Positions 48,750 to 62,505 of a stretch of DNA of 64,000 bases are shown here, piece by piece; the stretch's first letter is position 1, and each line of letters starts with the position of its first letter. Position numbers and translations under genes: made by a program. Source of the DNA: Phallusia mammillata (Eukaryota; Chordata; Ascidiacea; Phlebobranchia; Ascidiidae); contig QLIY01000873.1 in the NCBI GenBank assembly GCA_003260075.1, forward strand, positions 1 to 64,000, read 5' to 3'. The notes under the pieces were generated by a model. It was not told the origin of the DNA. It worked only from the letters and a program-made list of their open reading frames with translations, and did no database searches.

Positions 48750-49021
48750 TCAAAAGGCGTGTCTTTGAGGCGTGCCCCTGATATAACTTGTTGACACGAA
48801 AACCGGTAATAGACAAACGTTAAAGCCAAATTTGGATGTTCGGACACAGCCGTTGTTTTGAAAAATGGTAGACTAACCTATCCCCCCCCCCCAAAAGGCG
48901 TGTCTTTGAGGCGTGCCCCTGATATAACTTGTTGACACGTAAACCGGCAACAGACAGACGTTAAAGCCAAATTTGGATGTTCTGACACAACCGTTGTTTT
49001 GAAAAATGGTAGACTAACCTA
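48750..49021. repeat. ~130-bp direct duplication across a C run
   Basis: aaaaggcgtgtctttgaggc at about 48752-48881 recurs at 48893-49021 after C run 48882-48892, with few differences. Another C run lies at 48615-48626. Confidence 0.9.
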
Positions 49022-49139
49022 CGTAGATGGATATGTTCACCATTGATACACGCCTAAAAAAATGGTGCTGCGGTCTTTTTTTGTCAACTGGCCAAGATTA
49101 ATACACTGCACAATTTTACTGTAGCAATCTCAAAACGTT

Positions 49140-49487
49140 ATGACGTCAAAAATCTGCGAAAATCGATGCCGTGACGTCAAAAGCGGCGTTGCTAATTCGA
49201 TGCGCTCGCGTCTTGGGCTCCTTGGATCTTTTAGTCAATTTGCTAGCCCCTCGTCTTCAAATAGAAGGACGAACGTCGATGAAAACCACGTCGCCGGCGA
49301 AACACCGCGAGATTTAATTGTGTCGCAAGTCCTCGCGAGAAGACGTTCTAAATCCGGGGCCCCGGACACAAATGACATTAATCCAGTGCTGGCGGGCGGA
49401 AACCTGGAAACGTGCAGGGTGCGCCGTGAGTGCTCCAGTGCAAGGGATATTTTAACAACGGCGTTAATGCGGTCTAATGAAGCGTAA
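49140..49487 (+). CDS. Unrecognised 115-codon open frame in a CpG-rich block
   Basis: ATG to TAA open frame within a stretch clearly richer in CG dinucleotides than its surroundings (about 49140-49620). The predicted product is hydrophilic, rich in Arg and Ser, with no motif I recognise. The opposite strand is also open for 127 codons, so openness is weak evidence. It may instead be a CpG-rich promoter or first non-coding exon. Confidence 0.2.
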   Translation: MTSKICENRCRDVKSGVANSMRSRLGLLGSFSQFASPSSSNRRTNVDENHVAGETPRDLIVSQVLARRRSKSGAPDTNDINPVLAGGNLETCRVRRECSSARDILTTALMRSNEA

Positions 49488-50441
49488 GACGTAGCCGAGC
49501 GTAGTGCCCCTGTCAGGAAAGTTAATTCACTTTTCAAGATCAACCAACAATGCAAACAAGCGCTCGAGTTTAGCACGTAATGCGGCCGGTGCAGTGCAAA
49601 CAAATGGCACAGCGACAAGTGTAGGGGAAACTAACAACGAAACCCTCGAACGCGAAGTGCTGATTCACCACTTTTAGCTCTATCTCTAAAGAAGGTACAG
49701 CACTGGGGAAATACACAGACGCAGTCAGGAAGGCGTTAAAAATACCGGTTACGCTGCACAAGCGGAAATTGCATTTCGTCTCGTGTAACACCCGGTGCAG
49801 AATAGCATGGTGCAATGGCTCATGACAACGTGGTGAAGTTTTAGCGCAAGTGTCACATCTGTTATATGCAATACTTCACGGATAACACTACATAAAACAC
49901 GCTTTTGTTACCCATAAAAAACACTTTCTGTAAACCTAGTTGTACAGTGTAAAAACTTTACACAAGACACATTGCTTTAATGGTTGGTTGGAAATTTCAA
50001 TAGAATACATATATATTGCTAATTTTAAATAATCGTTTTTACGTTTAGGTTAAAACCAGATTACGTTTATAAAGTTAATTTGCTTGTTGCACCCCAGGTG
50101 GTTAATTTATGACTTAGTGACGTCATAATATGTCGCCGTGGGGGGTTCTTCAGTTTGTGCAACTAAATTAACTTCATTAACAAGAGCAAAACGCTTTTTG
50201 ATGTGTATCTATACTCTATAGATCTCAACACAAATGTGGTATTACGTTTACCTTGAACAACTCTGAGACACGCCAGGAATTTCTGACTACTTATTTAGTT
50301 ACATGTTATGAGTTGATTTCGAAACTGTCACGGTTCAAAACGAACGCTGACGTTGAAAGTTTTCTTACCGCGAAACAAGATGCCAACCACAGCCAGCGGA
50401 ATGCGAACTAAAAGCATGTAAACATTTTAAAGTCGCAGTGT

Positions 50442-50627
50442 TTAATCAGTAGAAAAATGTACCCGGAAAAATGTTAATTTCGTGAAAATTTCCTCTTTAT
50501 TTCAATACAGCATTATGGAAACTCCAAATGCCCCCCCCCCTAATCAGTAGAAAAATGTACCCGGAAAAATGTTAATTTCGTGAAAATTACCTCTTTATTT
50601 CAATGCAGCATTAAGGAAACTCCAAAT
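50442..50627. repeat. ~88-bp direct duplication across a C run
   Basis: taatcagtagaaaaatgtac at 50443-50529 recurs at 50541-50627 after C run 50531-50540, with three or so differences. Confidence 0.9.
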
Positions 50628-50629
50628 CA

Positions 50630-53600
50630 ATAATTCTTAATTCTGTCAAAATATTTTTTTTGTTTTCCTGGTGTCAATGATCGTGTTTGTGAAGGAACTA
50701 TTAGCTTTTTTCTAATTGTAATCCCTTTTATTGCTTTTATAGACACAGAAGATGTTTTTTTAGCGAAACATATCCGTTTTTTTTATAAGATTGTCAACTG
50801 ATTTTACCCTGGAAATAAAGATTTCCCAAACTTGTGATATTCCTAGTATCACTAGTAAATATTTTTCGGAAACCGACAATGCCAATATTAGTCCCAATAT
50901 AGCATCCCAAAACCTCGGTCAACTAAGAACAAGTGCTGAGAATATGTAATTTTCGGGAACCAGATATTTATAGAGTTTCCAGGCACGCGATCTGACATAC
51001 AAACACGGCGACTGTACATCCCAGCTGAGCAAAAACGAATTTTCAAGAAAATTGGGGCTCACTTTAAGTACAGACTATACCTGCCCGACTTAAGTTAAGA
51101 TTTGAGGCACGGGTTATAGGAAATTGGCACCGTGCGTATGAAATAAGCACACGAATGGAACGAGCAATTTTTGAAAGTCTAATCCTAGTCTGAGCCAGCC
51201 ACGCATATTATCCCTGGTTTGAAAGGTGATTGCATGATGGCTGACCCTGAGTTAGGTGTAGGAGATAAACAACACTTTTAGTTCAGTGAAGAATAGCCTG
51301 GTTAAAATTATCCAACTCTTGCAGAAAAATTTGTACAGCGTATAGAAATGTAGATTTTTTGTATCAGTTTCCACATTTTTATCAAAGCTTGTACAAAACT
51401 TCGTTAAAATATTACATAAATGCTTTTTTGTTTTTGTTCAACAAAATGCCCCAAAATTGGACAACATTTACCACTACCAGTTATAAAAATTTAATGAATA
51501 GCAGCGGCTTGTATATGTGTTTGGCCTTCTTTGTTTAAAACACCGCATGGCAGTTTAAGTAATCCGACACGTGAACCTTTGCAGTTAACCAGATTGCCAT
51601 TTTCCGAAATCTAGCAAAACAGAATCTCACAAAACACAACGTCATTACCGTTCAATACTGACGTGATCTACTGTCCTGTGTATACCGGCAATGGCGTTTT
51701 TCAACCATATTATTCGACCCTCAACCAATCAACAGCAAATACAAAATTTATACCTTTTTATAAAAAGGTTTGCAAACCGGAACAATTTGTTTTTTGCAAA
51801 CTTTTGTATAGGAGGGTGTTCTTAAACTCGATGATACAGGAACGTGTGTACTTAGTTTACACATTTATAGACTGCTGTTAAATCAAAGATACAAAATGGC
51901 ATCTTAAAATACCAAAACAATATCTTGAACGTTTGTGAGGTTCTCAAAATGTAACGACTTGGTGTTTACCATTTTCGCCTAAGAGTGTAAAAACTTGCTT
52001 TAACTCTGTAGTCCAGCAATTACAATTTTACACAGAACATTTGGCTGCTGCAAACCCAACTCAGCATAACTGCAGCTAAAAATAGAGCAAAGCACTATAT
52101 TCTAGTTTTAAACTATTTCCCTTTAAAACAAAGGAAACAGGATTTAAACTCCAAGGTACAAGCCATTCAACAGTTACACAATACATTTGACTGCTTTAAA
52201 CTGATCAATGCAAGTCTGCTGCTATGTGCTGGAGCGTCCGTGACTGCAAATTTGACATTCATTACAGCGTTACAATCATCACCAAAAGAAGCGTAGCACT
52301 TCCGTGAATTGTGCGTTACCAATGCCGAGTCCACGGTTGCAAATGCTGCACAATTACTGCCATTTAAATCCCACCATTGAATGCAAAGAGCGACACGACC
52401 AAACTAACTGTCTGGTGCTATTCCTTGCGTGTCCATATTAATCGCAATGTAAAATTTGAAAGCTTGCTAGTGCTCATATCTTCTGCTTTGCTAGCTTTGC
52501 ACATGCAAAAGTCATGTACTAACCTTTTTGGATTAGATATATTATTTCATTGCTACAGAACGTTTATTGTTTTTGACGAAAAATGCTAATCTGTTTAAAC
52601 CAACAACGTTTCTGGTGTTTATGTCTAATGGTTATTTTTAGTTAACAGCACTGATTACGCAACACAAATTTAGCTTGAAATGCGAGAAATGTAACGCTTG
52701 CCAAAAACAAAAACTGTCATTAGTCTAATCTGGCTCTCGTGTTAGTGTCGTTTAGAAATTCTAAAATGTTTGTAACCTGACTATTTGTTTACAGTATAAC
52801 TGCGAGAAAGGTCGCAGTTTGTTTACGTCACAGCAGAATAGGGCAGGTAAAATGCGTTTATTGATGAAAGTGTAATATCCATGCAAACCACTAAAATCTA
52901 ACTTTGCCTACAACCCTGGTACTTTTATGTTTCCTAAATAATTAGAAAACCTAGAAAAAATGCTTATCTTGCGAATATCTATAGCAAAAAATGGTAGTTC
53001 ATTTGGTCATAATTTTCCTAATCTACCTTGCAATTGAAACCAACAGTTGACTAGGCAGTAAACCTGCTGACCCATTACTTCTTGAAGTTACTGAGAAAAT
53101 TCGTACTAAGAACTGACCGAGGCGTGTACGAATGTAAGCACACGTAGCGCTGACAAATAACTCATGCTGACCAATGTCATCAAAACAGCGGGAGCATAAC
53201 CAAACAACAGCCCAACAGGGGCCTTAAATCATAGAAAAGCTAATCTAGACGCCAGACAGCAAAGAGACTGTCATGTGGAGCATAGCAACCGACGGAATAC
53301 CCACCACACTATACAGGTTAATGATCAACGATGGCACAAGATGAAACTACAGTTGTATGCGGGGGCATTGGGTAAACAACGAAAATACACGACGTAATAT
53401 CGTATCGGAGCTCTTAGCGTTGGCAAACGACACGGGGTTGCCACGCTGCATGAGTGTAAGTGTGCAAAACAATCATCAGGGACGCTCACAACACCAGTTT
53501 GACCTTAGTTTCGATGTTTGCAGACCGTTTAACGGCTACGTAATGCCTGTTGTACCTTCCGCCACCGACAATGAGCCGCGCCCTCTTCAACTGACATGTG

Positions 53601-56600
53601 AGCAAGTTAATGGGTACGATTCGACCTGTATAACAAATTAATGTACGTTTGAAATATGGTGTCACATAGTTTGAAACTTTGACATACAAGGTCAGTTAAT
53701 TCATTTAAGACCGTGCTCAAACCGTGCACCACAATCAAGGCGAATCATGCTGTAGTCTAGTAGGCCAATTAGTCATGTCCAATGTGATACATGTTGCGCA
53801 ACATTGGGCGATAGTTGGCAAATGTTATACGCTTCAGATGAATTTTAACTCAAACTCAATATATTTGCTCAATTTGTTTAAATCCACCTAAGGTTTATCA
53901 CCAACACCCGAACATGTTTATCCTATAGGTTTTGGATCGAAAATAAAGCAATACTGTCTGCCTTTGCTTTATAATTTGTTGGTTACGATTATACCATCTG
54001 TTCTACGTTGATTCAACACTGATTTAGAAAAACGAATTTCCAGATGATTTTTACTGTTTGTTTTTATAAATTGCTCGGGACAAGTGTTTATTACTGCAAG
54101 TGGGCTCAAATAACCGAAATTTACTTCAGTGGAATAATTCTAACCTTTGTTAAACGGGTGTTGTAAGTTTCTACACAGTATTGAACCAAAAACAGCCGAA
54201 TGTCAAACAGTAAAACTCCCCGCCTCCACACATAAACACGTGAAGCAAACAACAAACTGTCATTAAAAGGGAAAATTTTAGTTAAAACTAACTTTTTTAT
54301 TAGGTTCGCTGCCTAAAAAAGTTTATGATAGAAAGAATTTTACAACGGAAAGTTCAAATCTTTTAAATTAAAAATGTTTTCTATGCTGCCTCCATGCTAA
54401 TATTCAAAGGATAAAGAACGTGCAAGGAAAAGCATCACGTTTGGTTGACAGAAAATATAAAATCAGTTCGTTCCCATAAAAAGCTCGTACAATGCATTGA
54501 CGTAACTGTTTAATTGTGATGACTATGGAAACGAATAAATTTTTGACACCACCTGTTCTGTAAAAAAAAATTTCAACATTTGTTCCCCAATAAATCACAG
54601 GCGCTATGACGTCACTGGTTTGTCTAAATTTGACTGAAAGTTGAAAAGGTTTGAATGTCAACCCCGTTCAACCTGTGACGAGGCGTTTCGAAACATCGAC
54701 CTTCATTGCAAAACGCTGTTTAATTATTGATCAGTGCCTTATCGTTATGACGTCATCGTTCGACCACGGGGAGAGTTCAGATATTTACAAAAAAAATTCA
54801 AAGTTCACATAAAACTAACGTAAATAGCGAATGACATTGGGGACATAATCTGACTTTAACCGAACCAAAAGACAAAAATACAGGTAGTCCAATGCCATTA
54901 GTTTTTTTCGCCACAGCTCCACTATCAAAAGAAAACCAAAATACGTTAAGGCATTAATTAAAAGCAATCACTAGCTGCGCTCATTCGAAACAATAAATCT
55001 ACGCACAGAAAATTGATTTATCTAATTGACAACACAAATTGTACAAAGCAACTCATAATGAAACCTTCAACTATGTCCACACATGCTCTAACAGCAACCA
55101 GAGCAGTAACAGCAACTGGACACAGAGAGTCAAAAACACTCAAGGATTAATGCCGGATTACACGACTAACAGTACAGGTTGCACTGCCGTCCTAAACCGT
55201 GACAGGTCCTCGCCAGAATCCAATACAATAGCCCAGAGCTCTAAGCGGTTGCAAGTCAATGCTTGTCTGTTGCTAGTTGTGTTTGTTGTTGCCTTGTGAC
55301 CCGCCCCACCAAACCAGTGTGGACAATGGACGGTGATTTTAGACACAGGAAAGGGAACGACGTCCCTGGGTCGTCTTGGATCATTAATATTCACTGAATG
55401 CGTTTGTGATGCTACTGAAATAACTTTTGTTTATCCACTATAAGGAAGACACACCCCCAGCAAACGAAAGCAATAGCTCGAGTTCTTAAACTATTTTAAG
55501 GTGTTTCTGACCCCTTTTAAGTGATTCAACAGGTAAACCCTTTAAAAAGGGTGTGGAACTTCGGTTCGAAATAGTGTACAATATCTCATATGAATTGGTT
55601 GGTAAAAGTATTTTACCCAACAAAATACATCAACCCGTTGACAACCAATTATCGCCAAATCAGGGTATTAGACATCGACAAGAATAAGAATGATTTACAA
55701 CCGTCAACACGTTAGGGACAAGTATGGTAAAAACATCTTTGATATGACGCAATGACAAGCGACAACGGACTTTCCTTGACGCAGTTAACGAAGCGTGTGT
55801 GAATTTTTAACGTTTGTCAAACAAGTGTCATCTGTCGTCTGACTCAAAGTTAATGTTGTGTTTCTCAATACCTTTGCACAGAAAGCGAAGTCGTGTTACG
55901 TTGGCTATGGAAACTAGAAGACTGTGTAATATGAAGCCGATTGGTGATGGCCAATTTCCTTCGCGTATTGTTGGGTTAACCGATGCGTTTTTCCGTGCTG
56001 AGTTTCGTCTACAGGTTAGGAGGAAGAAACATGATTCGTTAAGCCAAACAACTGAGCGACTAACCACAATGAGTTGGCGCTTTGAGAGTTTGGGTTTTTT
56101 TAACTATGGGAAGTGAAACAAATTGAGCGCAATGGTAAATACACCAACGGGTGATACTGTCTACAGTACAATAGCACGGTATAACAGTTGGTTTCGAAGT
56201 TGGTGATTTCTTGCGCCGTAGGAGATGAAAAACTGTCAAGGTAAAAATCAGGGGCTCAAACGGTAGAATAATTGAGAAGTATTTTCTGACATTGCAATGT
56301 TGCCCAGGGGGTTTTAATTCGATAGAAATGTTTTGAATCTAACTAGTAAGCAAGAATAAATAGAAGCATGTTTCTGACGGAACCCCTCAGTAACACTACA
56401 AAAAAGTGTAAAAAACGTGTTCTCAAATGGTAACAAATGTATGGTAAAGTCCACCAAAAAAAGCAGAGCTACATTATTGCTCTTTGAACAACAAAAATAT
56501 AACAGTTTTTGACAGCACCATGGTAAAACAAAAGTTGGTGCTCACACATCAGCGAAACTCACATCAAAGGGTTTGTCTGCAGTGATCAAGCGTGCACCGT

Positions 56601-57180
56601 ATAAGAGCATCTGTCCCACCCAGTCTCACACCCCGAGGGCTTGCCTCTAATCTCACGAACCGCAAACGCAATAGGAACAGACACGAAACGAAAACCTTCC
56701 AGCTACCATCTGTCTCTCAGAGCACAATCTGAAACGCGCGGTTCGTCAAATGAAGCCGCAAGCCACATGACTGTTGTTGGTACGACCAGCAATCTCCACT
56801 ATGTCCTTCATTTTACCGACCATAAATACACATGTTGGAAAGGAAAATTGGATACTTTTGAGTGTTTGGTGTCAATTAATAAAAAGAATACATCCCAAAC
56901 TCTGTTGGTGTTAGTTTGTAGCCACACAAGATTGTTATCGCTGTTTTTGTGTGTGTTTTGTCGCTTTTGTCTATATTTGTGTTTCAACATATGCTATTAT
57001 CCCGCCTCTCGTATGGGACGTCGAAACGTATATTATATATGTACAATTAAAGCTGCAGTAAGATCAATGCTCGTTTGTACATTATGCCTGATAGCAACAG
57101 CTTATTTATACATCCAAAATTCAATTCACACATAAACAATACAAATGTCATTATAAAGCAAATAAACGTCGTATCGAATT
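50630..57180. other. Intergenic region, no gene recognised
   Basis: Unique AT-rich DNA with scattered short open frames (for example 53357-53641 and 55814-56116). None shows splice-supported homology or a recognisable motif. The retroelement tail at 57.0 kb is annotated separately. Confidence 0.55.
57001..57130 (+). mobile_element. Retroelement tail, second copy of the GGACGTCGAAACGT family
   Basis: Contains gggacgtcgaaacgt (57015-57029), shared with the minus strand near 741-755, and tgcctgatagcaacagctta shortly after, shared with tgcctggcagcaatagctta at about 38936. A 164-codon open frame runs through it, but its composition and the shared repeat argue against a gene. Confidence 0.45.
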
Positions 57181-57190
57181 TTCTTTAGAG

Positions 57191-57636
57191 CAGTGGTTTT
57201 CAACCGGGGGTCCGCAAAGCGTTTTCAGGGGGTCCGCGACAACTTCCTAATTTTGCAGACAACGATATTGATAAAGCGCTGTTTAAAAATATATCTCAGC
57301 GTTTCAAAAAAGCATGAAACTTGTTTAAAATCGTACTTCATAGGTGACGAACCAAAATGCATTGTGACATTTTAACCCCACTGTGATGCAACAGAGGTGA
57401 ATTTTCAGTGGCAAACAACGTCACATCACAATACCCCCCCCCCTTCCGATGTCGCAGCCCAGTCAAAGTGATTGAAATTTTGGTCCTGGACTAAAAGTGG
57501 TTGGTATATTCTGCCCCTTTTTTTAGGTTGCTTGTTATTAAAAAAGGACCAAAATCTCAAAACCTTCAAAAGGGTTCGCGATAAGCTGGACAGTACCAAA
57601 AGGGGTTCGCAAAGGCAAAAAGGTTGAGAACCACTG
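57191..57636. mobile_element. hAT-type MITE, 446 bp
   Basis: Begins CAGTGGTTTTCAACC and ends GGTTGAGAACCACTG. The 8-bp target duplication ctttagag is identical at 57183-57190 and 57637-57644. A C run (57434-57443) lies inside. Internal ggggtccgcga/ttcgcgat motifs are characteristic. Confidence 0.96.
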
Positions 57637-57649
57637 CTTTAGAGAATAG

Positions 57650-60600
57650 GTTGTGTAACAGTACTACAATAGGGAAAACTTACACAAAACGATTTTTCAA
57701 ATCAGACACCACTGCAATGTTAAAAAAACTTGCAGCCGCTGCATTTGTATCAAGGGTTTCGAGGGTCGGTAAGAGGGATTGATGTGAAGAGAAGCACGTC
57801 ACAGGGACAGGAAGATACACAAGGCGGTTTTCATTGACGTACTTTGCAATGACTGTACCGAAGCTAGTGCTTAAGTAAGAACAAACATATGTGCAAGTTA
57901 TTGTATATAGCGTGGGTCAAACCAATATATGTTTCCAAGTTTTGTAAAAGTTCTCGCCAAAACGTAAACCACCAAATCAAAAAACAAGGTCACACAAATG
58001 TAAACCATTAAATCATTGCAGCAAAGAGCCGAAACATAGCACACGTGCCGATGTAACGTATGTAATGAACGCTTGTACCTTGTAGACACAATAGTTTTTT
58101 GTTTGTTTCACCTTACAGTCGTGCAAAGGGAAGCTTAATAAGAAACAGCCTATTGGAAAGCAAACACTGGCATCTGCGAGAAAGTTGAAGTGAAACTGAG
58201 TTAAATAAATACACTTCAGAACTACAACGGAGTTTTTTGAAAGCTATACACACAATGCAAACAACCAAAACTGTGGTATCAGCAGAAGTTAAAAATTTCA
58301 CTCGATACTTCTTTTGACAAATATGTATTTCTTAAGAGTGAAGAGTATACGGTATAAATACTAAGTATGCGGAAATATTTGAACAGGGGTTCACAGCCCC
58401 ACAACGAAGTCATAAGGTAAAATGTGCGTATTTAGTCAAGAATAATACACGATTGTTGTGAAAAGGCCCAATACAAAAGTCTAGCTGGTAGACCACTTAT
58501 TTAGACTTATTGGACATACTCGCAGCTGTCAATAAAATAGGAAGATAAAATGCGACCAGCAATAGAGAATAGATGAAGTGACCCTGGACTACATGTTTCA
58601 ATCATTCTTCAATCAAGTCCAGAATGAGGCAGGGTATTGCACAAGTTACAACAAACAACATTTTCTCATCACTTGTCTGCAAACCGCATTGACGAACACA
58701 AGAGATCAACAGATGGAAACTGGAAGTGAGACCGCTGCCCTAGGGAATGCAGATGTTAAAGAAAGATCGTGCAAAGGCGTCATTGTGCTAATAACTAATG
58801 GCGGAGAAAAGCAGACATGCAACAATATTACTGATTTCGCCTTGAAGGTGTTTTTTAAATCGCGATTAAAATTGTGTACAAGTCAATATATTTTGGCATT
58901 AGGAGAAATCTGTCAAAAATTGAGGTCTTTGTGATACATTTGCTTGTGTGCAAAAATTTGGAACTTGCCGTTCAACTAAAAAAGTCATTATTCAAAACCT
59001 GGCCCATCCAGAGAATATGCGACTATTGTTTTATAGTGGACTTTGCAACTTTCGTTCAGTGATATTTGTCATTCACTTTCCTGTGACAAACTTCAGTTTT
59101 CGGTTGAATTAAAAGTCACTTTGGGGGAAAGATGCGCAATGACGTCACTTCCTTCCGTCACAGTTTGGACAGGGTGCGTCTTCCGTTCAGTTACGTTTCA
59201 TACCAGGTTATATATAGCTCCACACGCGCTGTGTGTAATGATGTGATTACTGGACAGTTGCCCATTGCGTGGCGAATGAAGTCGTCTTGTTGTTTTGGTA
59301 TTCCAGCGCTGGATGTGAAACTAAGCACAGAAGTTTTGTGCCATGCTACAACACAAGGCGTTTGTTGCAAGTCAAAATCAAACTTGTCGACGCACATCAG
59401 GACAATGGACATGCTTCTTACCCAATGTTTTAAACGTTTTACTTTAAACATATGCAACAAACGAGGCAAAAAAAACATAAGCAACAAACGAGGCAAAAAC
59501 GAAAACCGGAGGACGTTTTAAACTTTAATTCCCACTTTAAATTAAAACAAAAGTTGATTCAGGAACTCGGTTTCAAAAATTTCGCCGTTGACGCCATTTT
59601 GAATTTCTGAAGAGACAAAGCAATAAGATGTTCGCTTAATTTAACTCAACCACGTCAAAAAAGAACTAGTCGTCAATGTCCATTTGATCAAAAAATATAT
59701 ATAAACTTAAATCAGTCCAGTGCGATATAAAATGTGATTGGCAAGTTTAAGTCGCGTAAGATACTTCATCACTTTGCAAAGATATGCGAGACATGGCTCA
59801 ACAACAAGGGTGGAGTAGATGCGATGATAGCCATTTGACATTTCATCGAGCGCATTAACCATCCCTAGTCTGTACACACCAAGCTTGGGGTGGCTTATTG
59901 CATGACGCCATACGCGCCAATGACATTTGCTCGACATACAAAGCATCAACGTGCGCCAAACAGCTGAATAAAGACGTTCGATGTCTTGGCCTTGCAGCAC
60001 AAGGTGAAAAAGGTAGAGCTACTAACACAAGAACTCACAGTAGAAAAGTTGCTAAATACCGATAGATGGCGTAAAGAGCGCAGTTGTTTAAATAAGGGTT
60101 AGGGACTAAATTTAACAAAACGAACTAGGTTTTAGTTTGATTTTATTGCTGTTATTCTTATAAAACCTCAGTGCAACCCTAGCAAACTACTGTTTCACTG
60201 TGAGTTCTTACGTTAGTAGCTCTACCGGTGCAGCGGCATAGAAATCTTACAAAATAACATAAAAATCTTATGCGGAAAGAATTAACTGAAATGTAGGGGT
60301 GGCGGTTATGGTTAATGAAACACAAAAACATGCATTTAGGCAGTTTTGTAACGAAATTTACAACAACAATCATACAGCTCCATAGAAATCATACACAACA
60401 AAATTAACCGTTTCTTTCCAAAAAACAGGTTCCAGATCCAACATCTATTACAAAAGCAGTCATGGTCTGCTTTTAATACAAAGAAAACCTCTGAAACAAA
60501 TTAACATAAAACCAGTTGGAGAAAAGTAATGGGTAAATATGACCGCTACCCGCGCACGATGTGGCCTTTCCCGGTTTATGAATAGAAGGGGTGCGGACTT

Positions 60601-61200
60601 TTCTTATGTTGATAAGTTCCTATTCTGGCGCACGTTCTGCAAAAACAAACAAAAGCGCACAACATAGAAATCGACCTGTCGTGCAACGGACCGTGTCGCG
60701 TGCGTCCACATGATTGTAAGGAAGTCAAGCGTGAATGACCACAATCACGGTAAGGTGACGTGATTATGGTAGGAACTGGAAAATAAGCCAAAACAACAAC
60801 TTTTGCGATTTTAAAAGGCAAAAACGCCCAAAACAACAATGGAACTTTGCGGTTCTAACAATTTGGCCGTTCAAATTCGCGTTAAAGCTCTCCAGTTTGT
60901 AAAAATCGGACAATATATGTTTTTTCCTATACCCGCTGTGTTAATTGGGACACAAAATGGCTCCATGGGTTTTATAGCGTAACATTGGGTTGCAGAAAAG
61001 TTATGTTTCATATAGACTATGGTCCGAGCAATATCAAACACGAATGGAGTCCTATTTAAAAATGTTTGAGCGAACTCAGTGGGTGAGAACTAACAACTAC
61101 TGAAAATAACCAAAACCCATTGACTGTATAATATAATGTATAACGCGTGTTGCTTAGCCTTTATTGGCTTAAATAACCTTCAAATTGACAGCAAAATGTA
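57650..61200. other. Intergenic region, no gene recognised
   Basis: Short open frames occur at 58578-58934 (+) and 59707-60000 (-). The latter, 97 codons with many Trp and Cys, follows a possible acceptor, but no family is recognised. Nothing else is supported. Confidence 0.5.
59440..59505. repeat. Short tandem duplication
   Basis: gcaacaaacgaggcaaaaa occurs twice about 28 bases apart. Confidence 0.6.
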
Positions 61201-61292
61201 TGAATTCTGAAATGTAAAGAAAATGTTATGTAGCCAAGCTGCAAACGAACAGTTGAATGCATTAACTCCCGAGGGCAAAGAAAACTTTTTTG

Positions 61293-61377
61293 GGGGGGTA
61301 TCGAACCCAGGACGCTCGCGAGGACGAATTCCGATCTGTTTTTTATGTCTATTCATGGCTCAGGCGCTTCGGCCAAG
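61293..61377 (-). repeat. Second tRNA-derived SINE-like head
   Basis: Minus strand TGGCCGAAGCGCCTGAGCC (A box region) and TGGGTTCGATACCC (B box) share layout and intervening ATCGG-TTCGTCC text with 45795-45893. The A box is less well preserved. Confidence 0.5.
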
Positions 61378-62451
61378 AACGAAATTGCTGTACCGCCAAT
61401 TCTTGCGGCTCTCGAACCCCACCTTGCGGTTATATACACCAGCCGAAAAAACTGCGTTTAGCACGTTATGAAATCCAATGCGATTTGTAACGTTTACACA
61501 AGTAAATACACAATACATGGACAAGTTTACATACAACCAAAACATTGAAACACATGCTTTGAACATTGCAGCCTAGCTATGTTTATTGACGGGTTCATAT
61601 TACGACCAAGAGTGCACGGCCTTGTGTTAACAATACAAGCACAATGGGAAAAAGGGAACTTTCCAATAATAGTTCGGTATATAAACACAGGCTATGGAGG
61701 TACGAGGAAGACTTAGGTTCGCCTGTTCCATGCTAGAATGTTGGTATTTGTGTATACCGGGCTATTGCTGTGGCTTTTTCTGCTCAGCCTACGTTTGGTT
61801 TGACCAAAAAACAATGCAACTATTTTTGTAATGCTTTACTGCGCAGTAAAGTTGCGCAGATGTGCATACGTCCGGATTGCATGCTTGACGAGTAATTACA
61901 CACAAAAAGTAGTTTTTTGCAAAACAATAAACCAAAAAGATATGATACAAAATACCTCAAATGTACTTTAGCACTAAACAGTTCATATCGGAAAAAAAAA
62001 TTTTGTTATAATGCACAATTCAAAAAGGTTACTAAAACGAAATTTTGGTCAAAAAAAATGTCCGTCTACAAGCAAAACCTCTTAATAAAGCGGAAAAACA
62101 ATTTGGCTGACACATTACATACACATATGATACCTGAATTTTGAATAAAGTAAACATTATATAGTGTATGGAAGAATAAATTACAATGCAATATGAGGAA
62201 TGACAAGGCGATATATGGCGAATGATGTAGATTCCATCATAAAATTGATATTGCTCGGGCACTGATACGGTTTACTGCTCTGTATATTTGCTCATCCATT
62301 GTCACAAATCGTTTTTAAGATCGTAGCTGTTCACGAACAGTAAAGGTAACCGTTAATTAAGTTTGCCGTTGGTAATATTAGATGAAGGGCAAAAATGTAA
62401 AAACCTGATTTAAGACTACCAATTCAGGAATGCGCTTACTTTTTGAAGAGA

Positions 62452-62505
62452 TTGGGTGATTGGGTCACATTAAATTTAAAAGATTGGGTCACATTAAATT
62501 TAAAA
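62452..62505. repeat. 25-bp tandem duplication
   Basis: gattgggtcacattaaattt followed by aaaa occurs twice head to tail. Confidence 0.75.

Noticed and set aside
56641-57135. 164-codon plus-strand frame
   Set aside because: It runs into a dispersed retroelement tail and shows no recognisable domain.
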